A DNA stretch of 64,000 bases, taken from the NCBI RefSeq assembly GCF_003194585.1, contig NZ_QHKZ01000002.1, positions 1-64,000 on the forward strand. The letters are read 5' to 3'. The DNA is from Nocardioides daejeonensis (GTDB lineage: Bacteria; Actinomycetota; Actinomycetes; Propionibacteriales; Nocardioidaceae). Positions 21,470 to 29,768 of the stretch are shown here, piece by piece (positions within the stretch are counted from its first letter, which is position 1; the number at the start of each line of letters is the position of its first letter). A model generated the notes under the pieces. That model saw only the letters and a program-made list of their open reading frames with translations, made no database searches and was not told where the DNA came from. The translations under genes were made by a program, and so were the position numbers.

Positions 21470-22104
21470 GCGAGCTCCTGCTCCCGCCCGCTCGGCTGCC
21501 GCGGTGGCTCGACAACTTCGCGACACGTCACGGTGCGACGGGGCTGGCCGTCGTCGATGGGGCGCTGACCGCCACCGCAGCGGACGGCTCTCGTGCCGTC
21601 GTACGGCTGCCGTGGGGGCGGGAGTACGACGGCGCCCCGGAGACCGCTGCCTTCGCCGACCGGGCGTCGCCTCCCGAAGACTGGGGCGTCCTCCTGGTCC
21701 GCAAGGGCGGGTACGCCGTCGCGCGGCTGCATGGCGGTGACTGGCAGGCCAGCAAGACGGGGCAACGACACGTGCAGGGCCGGACCAAGGCGGGGGGCCA
21801 GAGCCAACAGCGGTTCGCCAGGCGCCGGGAGAACCAGGCCCGTGTCGCCTACCAGGCCGCAGCCGGCCACGCGGAGCGACTGCTGCTCAACCCACCCTGC
21901 CCGGTGCTGGTGGTCGGCGGCGACCGGCAGGCGGTCGAGGCCGTCTTGGAGACGGCACCGCTCGCCGCCCTCCGCGACGCCGTGACGGACCCCTGGCTGG
22001 CCGTCCCAGACCCGCGCCGCCAGGTCCTGGAGCGCGCCGTCGAGGACGCTCAGGCGCTACCCATCACGGTCCACAACGCTCTCCCGCCGAGTGAGCGCAA
22101 ATAG
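21466..22104 (+). CDS. acVLRF1 family peptidyl-tRNA hydrolase (ribosome rescue)
   Basis: Actinobacterial Vms1/eRF1-like release factor, thought to free nascent chains from stalled 60S/50S-peptidyl-tRNA complexes. The key loop is RTKAGGQSQQRFARRRENQ near residue 107, seen here as KAGGQSQQRFARRR, equivalent to the GGQ-type loop of release factors. LVVRKGGYAV-like strands (VLLVRKGGYAVARL) precede it, and PVLVVGGDRQAVEAVL follows, the eRF1 domain 2/3-like part. It has 212 aa; GTG start in GTGA with the DUF1648 gene. The TAG stop lies inside the first copy of a 22-bp repeat. Confidence 0.82.
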   Translation: MSELLLPPARLPRWLDNFATRHGATGLAVVDGALTATAADGSRAVVRLPWGREYDGAPETAAFADRASPPEDWGVLLVRKGGYAVARLHGGDWQASKTGQRHVQGRTKAGGQSQQRFARRRENQARVAYQAAAGHAERLLLNPPCPVLVVGGDRQAVEAVLETAPLAALRDAVTDPWLAVPDPRRQVLERAVEDAQALPITVHNALPPSERK

Positions 22105-22200
22105 CACGTTGAGTGCGCGCGAATAGCACGTTGAGTGCGCGCGAATGACGCGTTGAGTGCGCCATTTGCGCGCACTCAACGCGTCACTTGCGCGAACTCG
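22091..22200. repeat. 22-bp intergenic repeat, copies in both orientations, with a 17-bp hairpin
   Basis: Between the convergent ends of acVLRF1 and sufT, the motif GTTGAGTGCGCGCGAAT recurs at a 22-bp period on the plus strand and then returns in inverse orientation. The inversion makes a perfect 17-bp stem (22146-22162 with 22170-22186) around a 7-nt loop. The same unit family lies at 55053-55176 between another convergent pair. A role as a bidirectional terminator is an inference. Confidence 0.75.
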
Positions 22201-22205
22201 GCCCG

Positions 22206-22571
22206 TCAGACGTTGAAGCCGAGGGCGCGGAGCTGGTCACGGCCGTCGTCGGTGATCTTGTCGGGGCCCCAGGGCGGCATCCAGACCCAGTTGACGACGA
22301 CGTCGTTGGCCAGGCCTTCGAGGGCGGTGTTGGTCTGGTCCTGGATGACGTCGGTCAGCGGGCAGGCTGCGGAGGTCAGCGTCATGTCGAGCACCACGTT
22401 GGAGTGCTCGTCGACGTGCACCCCGTAGACCAGGCCCAGGTCGACGACGTTGATCCCGAGCTCGGGGTCGACGACGTCCTTCATCGCCTCGGTGATGTCG
22501 TCCACCGTGGCGACGGCAGTCGCCCCTCCGGTGGCTTCCGGGACCTCGGGCAGGTCGCTGTTGTCCGTCAT
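22206..22571 (-). CDS. sufT: SufT / MIP18-type (DUF59) Fe-S assembly factor
   Basis: A 121-aa protein of the DUF59 family that helps deliver Fe-S clusters. VDDITEAMKDVVDPELGINV, here AMKDVVDPELGINVVDLGLV in part, and TLTSAACPLTDVIQDQ carry the conserved DPE and the single Cys; VVVNWVWMPPWGPDKI completes the fold. It is the last gene of the suf operon, overlapping sufU by ATGA. It ends next to the 22-bp repeat hairpin that probably terminates the operon. Confidence 0.92.
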   Translation of the reverse strand: MTDNSDLPEVPEATGGATAVATVDDITEAMKDVVDPELGINVVDLGLVYGVHVDEHSNVVLDMTLTSAACPLTDVIQDQTNTALEGLANDVVVNWVWMPPWGPDKITDDGRDQLRALGFNV

Positions 22572-23053
22572 GACTTCTCCTCCAGAGCCTGGGCGGTCGC
22601 GTCCTTCCACGCCATCCACGACAGTAGCGCGCACTTGACACGCGCAGGGAACTTGGCGACGCCGGCGAAGGCGATGCCATCCTCCAGCACCTCTTCATCG
22701 GGATCCACCTGGCCGCGTCCCTGCATGAGGGTCTGGAACTCCTGGTGGATCGTCATCGCCTCGGCGATCGACTTCCCGATGAGGAGGTCGGTCAGTACCG
22801 ACGCCGACGCCTGCGAGATCGAGCAGCCGAGCGAGTCGTAGGAGACGTCGGCGACGACACGGCTGTCGCCCTCGCCCTCGCCCAGATGCACCCGCAGGGT
22901 GATCTCGTCGCCGCAGGTCGGGTTGACGTGGTGGACCTCGGCCTCGAAGTCGTCACGCAGCCCCGCGTTGTGCGGGTGCTTGTAGTGGTCAAGGATGATC
23001 TCCTGATAGAGGGCATCCAGGCCGTTCTGATCAGTGCCGTGGGCGGTCATCAC
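22568..23053 (-). CDS. sufU: SufU Fe-S scaffold / sulfur-transfer protein
   Basis: Zinc-containing U-type protein that takes sulfur from SufS. The three Cys ligands are in NPTCGDEI, SLGCSISQAS and RVKCALLSW, with LYQEIILDHYKHPHN at the N-terminus. It has 161 aa. GTG 23053 directly follows the sufS stop; ATG 23050 is the next codon and equally likely, with GGGATGAG upstream. Confidence 0.95.
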   Translation of the reverse strand: MMTAHGTDQNGLDALYQEIILDHYKHPHNAGLRDDFEAEVHHVNPTCGDEITLRVHLGEGEGDSRVVADVSYDSLGCSISQASASVLTDLLIGKSIAEAMTIHQEFQTLMQGRGQVDPDEEVLEDGIAFAGVAKFPARVKCALLSWMAWKDATAQALEEKS

Positions 23054-24319
23054 TCATCCCAACTTGAAGTAACGACGGGTGTATTCCAGGGCCTCGATGA
23101 GCGCATCGATCTCGTCGGGCCTCGTGTAGAGGTACGACGACATCCGGGTCGACGCCTGTACGCCGAACCGGGCGTGCGCAGGCTTCGCGCAGTGATGGCC
23201 GGCGCGTACGGCGACACCGCGGCTGTCGAGCACCTGCGCGATGTCGTGCGGGTGCACGCCGTCGAGCTCGAAGGAGATAGCCCCGCCGCGCGAGGCGGCG
23301 TCGAGCGGCCCGAGGACCGTCAGTCCGGGAACCGTGGCCAGCCCCTCGAGTGCATAGCCGGTGATGGCCTGCTCGTGCGCATGGATCGCCTCCATGCCCA
23401 CGTGCCCCAGGTACTCGACGGCAGCGCCGAGGCCGATGGCCTCGACGATCGGCGGAGTGCCGGCCTCGAACTTGTGCGGAATGCCCGCATAGGTCGAGCC
23501 CTCCATGCGCACGGTCTCGATCATCTCCCCGCCGCCCAGGAAGGGAGGCAGGGCGTCGAGCACCGCGCGCGCGCCCCACAGCACACCGATGCCGGTCGGA
23601 CCGACCACCTTGTGGCCGGTGAAGGCGAGCAGGTCGGGGCGTTCCTCAACCGGCATCGCGGCGAGGTCGATCGGCAACTGGGGCGCCGCCTGTGAGGCGT
23701 CGACAACGACCAGCGCGCCCACCGTGTGCGCCTTGCGGGCGATCTCGGCGATCGGGTTGATCGTGCCCAGCATGTTGGAGACCCACGTCAGCGAGACCAC
23801 CTTGGTGCGCTCGGTGATGAGGTCGTCGATCCCCGACAGGTCGAGGCGGCCGTCGTCGGTCAGACCGAACCAGCGCAGCGTGGCGCCGGTCCGCTCGGCG
23901 AGGAGCTGCCAGGGGACGATGTTGGAGTGGTGCTCCATCTCCGTGGTGACGATCTCGTCACCGGCACCGACCTGGTGCTCACCCGCCCAGGCCAACGTGT
24001 TGGCCACCAGGTTGAGCGCCTCGGAAGCGTTCTTGGTGAAGATCACCTCGTCGCGCTCGGGCGCACCGATGAACGCGGCCACCTTGTCGCGCCCCGTCTC
24101 GAAGGCCTCCGTCGACTCCGCGCCGAGCTGATGCATGGCGCGCGCGATGTTGGCGTTGTGCCGCTCCAGGTGGTCGACCATCGTGTCGATGACCACCTGC
24201 GGCTTCTGCGAGGTGTTCGCGCTGTCCAGGTAGACCAGCGGCAGCCCGCCCGCGAGCGTGCGCTCGAGGATCGGGAAGTCCGCACGGATCACCTCGAGCT
24301 CAGGAAGCAGACCTTCCAT
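23054..24319 (-). CDS. sufS: Cysteine desulfurase SufS
   Basis: PLP enzyme mobilising sulfur from cysteine for Fe-S assembly. The PLP lysine is in AFTGHKVVGPTGIGVLWG near residue 225 and the catalytic Cys in VRAGHHCAKPAHARFGV near residue 375. TTEMEHHSNIVPWQ and VVVDASQAAPQ are further signatures. The ATG at 24319 follows AAAGGAA and gives 421 aa. Downstream partner sufU abuts it. Confidence 0.96.
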   Translation of the reverse strand: MEGLLPELEVIRADFPILERTLAGGLPLVYLDSANTSQKPQVVIDTMVDHLERHNANIARAMHQLGAESTEAFETGRDKVAAFIGAPERDEVIFTKNASEALNLVANTLAWAGEHQVGAGDEIVTTEMEHHSNIVPWQLLAERTGATLRWFGLTDDGRLDLSGIDDLITERTKVVSLTWVSNMLGTINPIAEIARKAHTVGALVVVDASQAAPQLPIDLAAMPVEERPDLLAFTGHKVVGPTGIGVLWGARAVLDALPPFLGGGEMIETVRMEGSTYAGIPHKFEAGTPPIVEAIGLGAAVEYLGHVGMEAIHAHEQAITGYALEGLATVPGLTVLGPLDAASRGGAISFELDGVHPHDIAQVLDSRGVAVRAGHHCAKPAHARFGVQASTRMSSYLYTRPDEIDALIEALEYTRRYFKLG

Positions 24320-24368
24320 CGGCGTTCCTTTCCTTGGCCGAGCTACCCCGGTCGATCGAACGAGGGGA

Positions 24369-25124
24369 TCAGACAGCCGCGAGGAAGCGCTCGTAGCCGT
24401 TGGCTTCGAGCTCGTCGGCGAGCTCGGGGCCGCCCGACTCGGCAACCTTCCCGTCGACGAAGACGTGCACCTGGTCGGGCTTGATGTAGCGCAGGATCCG
24501 GGTGTAGTGCGTGATCAGCAGAACGCCCTTGCCGTCGCGCTCACGGAAGCGGTTGACGCCCTCGGAGACGACCTTGAGCGCGTCGATGTCGAGACCCGAG
24601 TCGGTCTCGTCGAGGATCGCGACCTTCGGGTCGAGCAGGTCGAGCTGGGCGATCTCGTGGCGCTTCTTCTCGCCGCCGGAGAAGCCCTCGTTGACCGAGC
24701 GCTGGGCGAAGGTCGGGTCGAGGTTCATCTGGCCGAGGGCGCCGTTGACGTCCTTGACCCAGGTGCGCAGCTTGGGCGCCTCGCCGTCGATGGCGGTCTT
24801 CGCGGTGCGGAGGAAGTTCGAGACCGAGACGCCCGGCACCTCGACCGGGTACTGCATCGCCAGGAACAAGCCGGCGCGGGCCCGCTCGTCGACGCTCATC
24901 TCGAGGACGTCCTCACCGTCGAGGGTGACCGAGCCCGAGGTGATCTCGTAGCGCGGGTGACCGGCGACGGAGTAGGCCAGCGTGGACTTGCCGGAGCCGT
25001 TGGGGCCCATGATCGCGTGGGTCTCGCCGTCCTTGATGGTCAGCGTCACGCCCTTGAGGATCTCCTTCGCCCCGTCGTCGGTGTTGACCGAGACGTGCAG
25101 GTCCTTGATCTCCAGGGTTGCCAT
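24369..25124 (-). CDS. sufC: SufC ATPase
   Basis: ABC-type ATPase of the SufBCD scaffold complex; soluble, not a transporter. Walker A is GPNGSGKST near residue 40, the signature is FSGGEKKRHEIAQL near residue 148, Walker B is VAILDETDSGLDIDAL, and the switch His is in VLLITHYTRIL. It has 251 aa with ATG 25124. It lies between the Rieske gene and sufS. Confidence 0.97.
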   Translation of the reverse strand: MATLEIKDLHVSVNTDDGAKEILKGVTLTIKDGETHAIMGPNGSGKSTLAYSVAGHPRYEITSGSVTLDGEDVLEMSVDERARAGLFLAMQYPVEVPGVSVSNFLRTAKTAIDGEAPKLRTWVKDVNGALGQMNLDPTFAQRSVNEGFSGGEKKRHEIAQLDLLDPKVAILDETDSGLDIDALKVVSEGVNRFRERDGKGVLLITHYTRILRYIKPDQVHVFVDGKVAESGGPELADELEANGYERFLAAV

Positions 25125-25153
25125 GTCGGGTGTCTCTCTCTCGTTCTCGATGT

Positions 25154-25489
25154 TCAGGAGGCGCTGACGCCGTTGAGGGTGGTGGTCACGTCGACGTACA
25201 CGTCGTCGTCGCGGAGCTCCACGGGGAAGGTGGCCACCGGCTCGGTGGCCGGCAGGCAGGTCGGCTTGCCGGTGGCGAGGTCGAAGGTGGACCCGTGCAG
25301 CCAGCACTCCACCGTCCGGTCGGCGACCTCCCCTTCCGACAGGGGTACGGCGGCGTGGGAGCACTCGTCGCGAAGCGCGAAGAACTCCTCGCCGTCACGC
25401 GCGATCGCGACGTCCATGCCCTCGACCGTGACCCCGAGAGCCTCGTCGACCGGCACCTCGGTGCGTGCGCAGGCGCGGACGAACGCCAT
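25154..25489 (-). CDS. Rieske-type [2Fe-2S] ferredoxin in the suf operon
   Basis: A 111-aa soluble Rieske protein of the non-heme oxygenase ferredoxin/NirD type. The ligands are in CSHAAVPLSEG and CWLHGSTFD, 20 residues apart. No membrane segment or signal peptide. Its ATG overlaps the sufD stop by 1 nt and sufC starts 29 nt after its end. This placement between sufD and sufC recurs in actinobacterial suf operons. A role as electron donor in cluster assembly is suggested by position only. Confidence 0.9.
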   Translation of the reverse strand: MAFVRACARTEVPVDEALGVTVEGMDVAIARDGEEFFALRDECSHAAVPLSEGEVADRTVECWLHGSTFDLATGKPTCLPATEPVATFPVELRDDDVYVDVTTTLNGVSAS

Positions 25490-26667
25490 CAGGCGTCCGC
25501 CGTCACGTTCTTGGCGAGCTCGGCCTCGACCGTGGCCAGGAGCTCCTTCTCGATCGACGGCACGTCGACCTTGCGGATCAGGTCGTTGAAGAAGCCGTGC
25601 ACGACGAGTCGCTGCGCCTCCTTCTCGGAGATCCCGCGGGAACGCAGGTAGAAGAGCTGCTCGTCGTCGAACCGGGCGGTCGCAGAGGCGTGACCCGCGC
25701 CCTCGATCTCTCCGGTCTCGATCTCGAGGTTGGGCACCGAGTCGGCCTGGCAGCCGTCGGTGAGCACCAGGTTGCGGTTCTCCTCGTAGGTCTCGATCCC
25801 CTCGGCCACCTTGCGGATCAGCACGTTGCCGATCCAGACCGTGTGCGCACCCTTGCCCTGCAACGCGCCCTTGTAGATGACGTTGCTCTTGGTCTTCGGC
25901 GCGTTGTGGTCGGCGAAGAGCCGGTGCTCGAGGTGCTGGCCCTCGTCCGCGAAGTAGAGGCCGAGCAGCTCCGCGGAGCCGCCGGGACCGGCGTACTCGA
26001 CGTTCGCGTGCATCCGGACCAGGTCGCCGCCGAAGGAGATGGCGGTGTGCTTCACGGTCGCGTCGCGACCGACCAGGATGGAGTCACGACCGAGGTGGAC
26101 GGCGTCGTCGGCCCAGTCCTGCAAGCTGAGCACGTTGACCTGCGCACCGTCGCCGACCAGGAAGCTCTGGATCGCCGAGTAGCGCGCGGAGCCGGTGTGC
26201 ACCAGCACGATCGTCACCTTCGCGTGGGCGCCGATCCGGAAGAGGGTACGGCCCCAGACCAGGTCGTCGATCGAGGCGCCGGTGAGCCGGATCACGACGG
26301 GCTCCTCAACGACGGCCTCGGCCGGTACGTCGAGCAGCAGCGCGCCGCCGGAGAGCTCGGCGGCCAGGGCTGCCGGTCGCTCGTTGGGGGCGAGCTCGCC
26401 GAGTTCGACCGCCTCGGCCGCGGTGATCGAGGTGAGGGTGACGCCGTCCGGGAGGGTCGTCTCGCGGTTCAGCTCCGCCGCGGAGGCCGCGCCGTCGAGG
26501 AGACCGCGGAGACGGCTGAGCGGGGTGAACCGCCAGACCTCCTCCCGCCCGGTCGGCACCGGGTGATCGGCCAGGTCGTAGGAGGCCGGCGGGTTGAGGT
26601 GGCTCTCGACGCGGTCGGTCTCCAGCGCTGAGGCGACCGAGTCGCGGCTCGTGTCAATGACAGTCAA
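25489..26667 (-). CDS. sufD: SufD scaffold subunit
   Basis: Beta-helical subunit of SufBC2D, needed for iron entry and scaffold stability. The N-terminal part is variable; the core has LLDVPAEAVVEEPVVIRL, AKVTIVLVHTGSA, and the C-terminal conserved block LFYLRSRGISEKEAQRLVVH near residue 345. It has 392 aa. It follows sufB by 49 nt and overlaps the Rieske gene. Confidence 0.95.
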   Translation of the reverse strand: MTVIDTSRDSVASALETDRVESHLNPPASYDLADHPVPTGREEVWRFTPLSRLRGLLDGAASAAELNRETTLPDGVTLTSITAAEAVELGELAPNERPAALAAELSGGALLLDVPAEAVVEEPVVIRLTGASIDDLVWGRTLFRIGAHAKVTIVLVHTGSARYSAIQSFLVGDGAQVNVLSLQDWADDAVHLGRDSILVGRDATVKHTAISFGGDLVRMHANVEYAGPGGSAELLGLYFADEGQHLEHRLFADHNAPKTKSNVIYKGALQGKGAHTVWIGNVLIRKVAEGIETYEENRNLVLTDGCQADSVPNLEIETGEIEGAGHASATARFDDEQLFYLRSRGISEKEAQRLVVHGFFNDLIRKVDVPSIEKELLATVEAELAKNVTADA

Positions 26668-26716
26668 GGTTCGGTTCTCTCCGTTGTGCAGGTGCGGGTC
26701 GTGGAGGCGGGGCCGG

Positions 26717-28144
26717 TCAGCCGACCGCGCCCTCCATCTGCAGCTCGATCAGGCGGTTCAGCTCGAGGGCGTACTCCATCGGCAGCTCCTTGGCGATCGG
26801 CTCGACGAAGCCGCGCACGATCATCGCCATCGCCTCGTCCTCGGCCATGCCGCGGCTCATCAGGTAGAAGAGCTGGTCGTCGGAGACCTTGGAGACGGAC
26901 GCCTCGTGGCCCATCGACACGTCGTCCTCGCGGATGTCGACGTAGGGATAGGTGTCGGAGCGGCTGATCTGGTCGACCAGCAGCGCGTCGCACAGCACGT
27001 TGGACTTCGAGCCGTGCGCGCCCTCGTTGACCTGGATCAGGCCGCGGTAGGACGTACGGCCGCCGCCGCGCGCCACCGACTTGCTCAGGATCGAGCTCGA
27101 GGTGTGCGGGGCCGCGTGGACCATCTTCGCACCGGCGTCCTGGTGCTGCCCCTCGCCGGCGAAGGCGATCGAGAGCGTCTCGCCCTTGGCGTGCTCACCC
27201 ATCAGGTAGACGGCCGGGTACTTCATGGTCACCTTGGAGCCGATGTTGCCGTCGACCCACTCCATCGTGGCGCCCGCCTCACACACGGCGCGCTTGGTCA
27301 CGAGGTTGTAGACGTTGTTGGACCAGTTCTGGATGGTCGTGTAGCGGCAGCGGCCGCCCTTCTTCACGATGATCTCGACGACCGCGGAGTGCAGCGAGTC
27401 CGAAGAGTAGATCGGCGCGGTGCAGCCCTCGACGTAGTGGACGTAGGCGTCCTCGTCGACGATGATCAGCGTCCGCTCGAACTGGCCCATGTTCTCGGTG
27501 TTGATCCGGAAGTAGGCCTGGAGCGGAATATCGACCTGGACACCCTTGGGCACGTAGATGAACGAGCCACCCGACCACACCGAGGTGTTGAGCGCGGAGA
27601 ACTTGTTGTCGCCCACCGGGATGACCGTGGCGAAGTACTCCTTGAAGAGCTCCTCGTGCTCCTTCAGCGCAGTGTCGGTGTCGACGAAGATGACGCCCTG
27701 CTCCTCCAGGTCCTCGCGGATCTGGTGGTAGACGACCTCGGACTCGTACTGCGCGGCGACACCGGCGACCAGCCGCTGCTTCTCCGCCTCGGGGATGCCG
27801 AGCTTGTCGTAGGTGTTCTTGATGTCCTCGGGCAGGTCCTCCCAGCTCTGGGCCTGCTTCTCCGTGGACCGCACGAAGTACTTGATGTTGTCGAAGTCGA
27901 TCGTCGACAGGTCCGAGCCCCAGGTGGGCATCGGCTTGCGATCGAAGAGCTTGAGCCCCTTCAGCCGGAGGTCGAGCATCCACTGCGGCTCGTTCTTCTT
28001 CGACGAGATGTCGCGCACCACGTCGTCGTTGAGGCCACGCCGGGCCGAGGCGCCGGCGTCGTCGCTGTCGGCCCAGCCGAACTCGTAGCGGCCGATGCCC
28101 TTCAGCTCCGGGTTGAGCTCTTCGATGCTCGGGTTGGCAGTCAT
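26717..28144 (-). CDS. sufB: SufB scaffold subunit
   Basis: Core scaffold on which the Fe-S cluster is built. Landmarks are [16 protein letters not shown], the segment [20 protein letters not shown] near residue 190, here in part [11 protein letters not shown], the region [20 protein letters not shown] with the conserved Cys, and the end [19 protein letters not shown]. 475 aa. ATG overlaps the sufR stop (ATGA). Confidence 0.97.
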   Translation of the reverse strand: MTANPSIEELNPELKGIGRYEFGWADSDDAGASARRGLNDDVVRDISSKKNEPQWMLDLRLKGLKLFDRKPMPTWGSDLSTIDFDNIKYFVRSTEKQAQSWEDLPEDIKNTYDKLGIPEAEKQRLVAGVAAQYESEVVYHQIREDLEEQGVIFVDTDTALKEHEELFKEYFATVIPVGDNKFSALNTSVWSGGSFIYVPKGVQVDIPLQAYFRINTENMGQFERTLIIVDEDAYVHYVEGCTAPIYSSDSLHSAVVEIIVKKGGRCRYTTIQNWSNNVYNLVTKRAVCEAGATMEWVDGNIGSKVTMKYPAVYLMGEHAKGETLSIAFAGEGQHQDAGAKMVHAAPHTSSSILSKSVARGGGRTSYRGLIQVNEGAHGSKSNVLCDALLVDQISRSDTYPYVDIREDDVSMGHEASVSKVSDDQLFYLMSRGMAEDEAMAMIVRGFVEPIAKELPMEYALELNRLIELQMEGAVG

Positions 28145-28842
28145 GAATGCGACTCTCTGTTCTGCTCGTGGATGGGCTTAGGGGGGTTCGGGATCGTGGT
28201 GGTGCATACGCCGTCGCCATGGGCGATCGTTGCCAGCCGTTGGACGTGCCGTCCGAGCACCTGCCCGATCGCCTCGGTCTCCGCCTCGCACAGCTGCGGG
28301 AACTCGGCCGCGACATGCGCGACCGGACAGTGCTGCTGGCACAGCTGGTCGACCATCGGCAACTCGCGCACGGCCGCAGCAAACCCACGGCGGCTGAGCA
28401 CCTCGGCCAGGACCTGGGCGGGTGAGTGCTCCGGCCGCTCCTGCGCCACCTGCTCGAACTCGACGGCGAGCGAGGCCATCCGGTGGCGCGCGAAGGCGAT
28501 GACGGCCTCCTCTCCCCCGGTCTCGGCAAGGAAGCGGAGCGCCTCGACCGCCAGCTCGTCGTACTTGTGCTCCAAGCTGTCGCGCCCACTGTCGGTAAGC
28601 GCGAAGACCCGTGCCGGACGACCCCGGCGCCGAGAGCCGTAGACCCGCTCCTCGTGGGAGGAGACGACGCCTTCCTCGAGCAGCTGGTCGAGGTGACGGC
28701 GTACGGCGGCGGGAGTGAGCTCGAGTCGATCGGCGAGAACCGCGGCGGTCGACGGCCCGTTCTCGAGGATCGAGTGCACCACGCGAGCGCGCGTCGGAGC
28801 GTCCCCTTCGGGGGCGCTCACGGCGGCACGATCGATTTGCAC
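28141..28842 (-). CDS. sufR: SufR, Fe-S-sensing repressor of the suf operon
   Basis: A 233-aa regulator with an N-terminal winged helix ([21 protein letters not shown], here in part [31 protein letters not shown]) and a C-terminal cluster-binding region with Cys in [20 protein letters not shown]. This Cys pattern with CPVAH is the SufR signature, binding a 4Fe-4S cluster that tunes repression. GTG start at 28842, overlapped by its own CACA/TGTG operator. First gene of the suf operon, coupled to sufB by ATGA. Confidence 0.93.
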   Translation of the reverse strand: MQIDRAAVSAPEGDAPTRARVVHSILENGPSTAAVLADRLELTPAAVRRHLDQLLEEGVVSSHEERVYGSRRRGRPARVFALTDSGRDSLEHKYDELAVEALRFLAETGGEEAVIAFARHRMASLAVEFEQVAQERPEHSPAQVLAEVLSRRGFAAAVRELPMVDQLCQQHCPVAHVAAEFPQLCEAETEAIGQVLGRHVQRLATIAHGDGVCTTTIPNPPKPIHEQNRESHS

Positions 28843-28882
28843 AACAACAGTGTGACGTTAATACGGGAGGCGCTTCAAGCAA
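28840..28882 (-). promoter_or_regulatory. suf promoter and SufR-type operator
   Basis: On the minus strand CACACTGTTGTTGTG (28854-28840) is a CACA-N7-TGTG palindrome covering the sufR start codon. It closely resembles the palindrome reported for mycobacterial SufR, cited from memory. Upstream are -10 candidates TATTAA (28863-28858) or TAACGT (28860-28855) and TTGCTT (28882-28877) as a possible -35. This would place SufR across the transcription start. Confidence 0.6.
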
Positions 28883-28916
28883 GGGTCACCTAAGACACTG
28901 CCGAAGCGCCTCCCGT
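28863..28916 (-). terminator. Terminator hairpin of the ABC exporter operon
   Basis: A perfect 14-bp inverted repeat, ACGGGAGGCGCTTC at 28863-28876 and its complement at 28903-28916, with a 26-nt loop. It follows the permease gene on the minus strand. The second arm doubles as the spacer of the suf promoter, and AUUAACGU rather than a U run follows it. An 11-bp tandem GCGGGGCGATC (about 28920-28941) lies just before it. Confidence 0.55.
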
Positions 28917-28943
28917 GTTGCGGGGCGATCGCGGGGCGATCTC

Positions 28944-29768
28944 CTAGTCGCGCGTCCTCCGCTGGAAGCTGCGCAGCGCCAGCGGGGCGATCACCGCGGT
29001 GATGCCGAGCGTCCAGATCACGGTGCTGAGCACCGGGTGCTGCAGCGGCAGCGCCGCGTCGGAGGAGACGGGCGTGGTGTTGCCCCACAGCTCGCGCACC
29101 GCCTGGACCAGGGAGGAGATCGGGTTCCACTCGGCGATGTGGCGCAACCAGCCCGGCATGTTCTCTGCCGGCGCGAAGGTGTTGGCCAGGAAGGTGATCG
29201 GGAACATCGTGGTGAACATCACACCGTTGACGGCCTCGACCGAGCGCATCGCGGACCCGACCAGGATGCCGAGCCAGATCATCGCGAAGCCCCAGAGCAG
29301 GATCAGCAGGTAGGCGAGGACGGCGTCCAGCACGCTCCCCCGGATCCGCCAGCCCACGATCAGGCCGGTGAGGGACATGACGACGATGCCGATCATCGAG
29401 TGCAGCAGGCTCGACATGCTGCGGCCCACCAGCACCGAGGCGGGATGGATGGGCAGCGAGCGCATCCGGTCGACGATGCCCTTGTCGATGTCGGCCGTCA
29501 GCCCCACCGCCACGATGAACGAGGCGAAGGCGATGGTCTGGCCCATGATCCCGGGCAACAGCCACTCCCGGTAGCCAGCCGGCGCGTTGGCGGCGATCGA
29601 GCCACCGAAGACGTAGGCGAAGAGCAGCACGAACATCACCGGCTGCACGGTGACGTCCATCAGCATCTCGGGCATCCGCTTGATGTGGATCAGGTTGCGT
29701 CGTGCGATGACCAACGACTGCCGGAGCAGGCCGATGTCGCGGATCTCGGGTCGCGCCAGCGTCGTCAT
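28944..29768 (-). CDS. ABC-2 type exporter permease (DrrB-like)
   Basis: A 274-aa integral membrane subunit with six predicted helices. The ABC-2 core is seen as NLIHIKRMPEMLMDVTVQPV, in part RNLIHIKRMPE, then MFVLLFAYVFGG, the conserved DRMRSLPIHPASVLVGR loop, and FLANTFAPAENMPGWLR near residue 210, typical of daunorubicin-resistance permeases. It pairs with the ATPase gene upstream through a 4-bp overlap. The drug or lipid substrate is unknown. Confidence 0.9.
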   Translation of the reverse strand: MTTLARPEIRDIGLLRQSLVIARRNLIHIKRMPEMLMDVTVQPVMFVLLFAYVFGGSIAANAPAGYREWLLPGIMGQTIAFASFIVAVGLTADIDKGIVDRMRSLPIHPASVLVGRSMSSLLHSMIGIVVMSLTGLIVGWRIRGSVLDAVLAYLLILLWGFAMIWLGILVGSAMRSVEAVNGVMFTTMFPITFLANTFAPAENMPGWLRHIAEWNPISSLVQAVRELWGNTTPVSSDAALPLQHPVLSTVIWTLGITAVIAPLALRSFQRRTRD

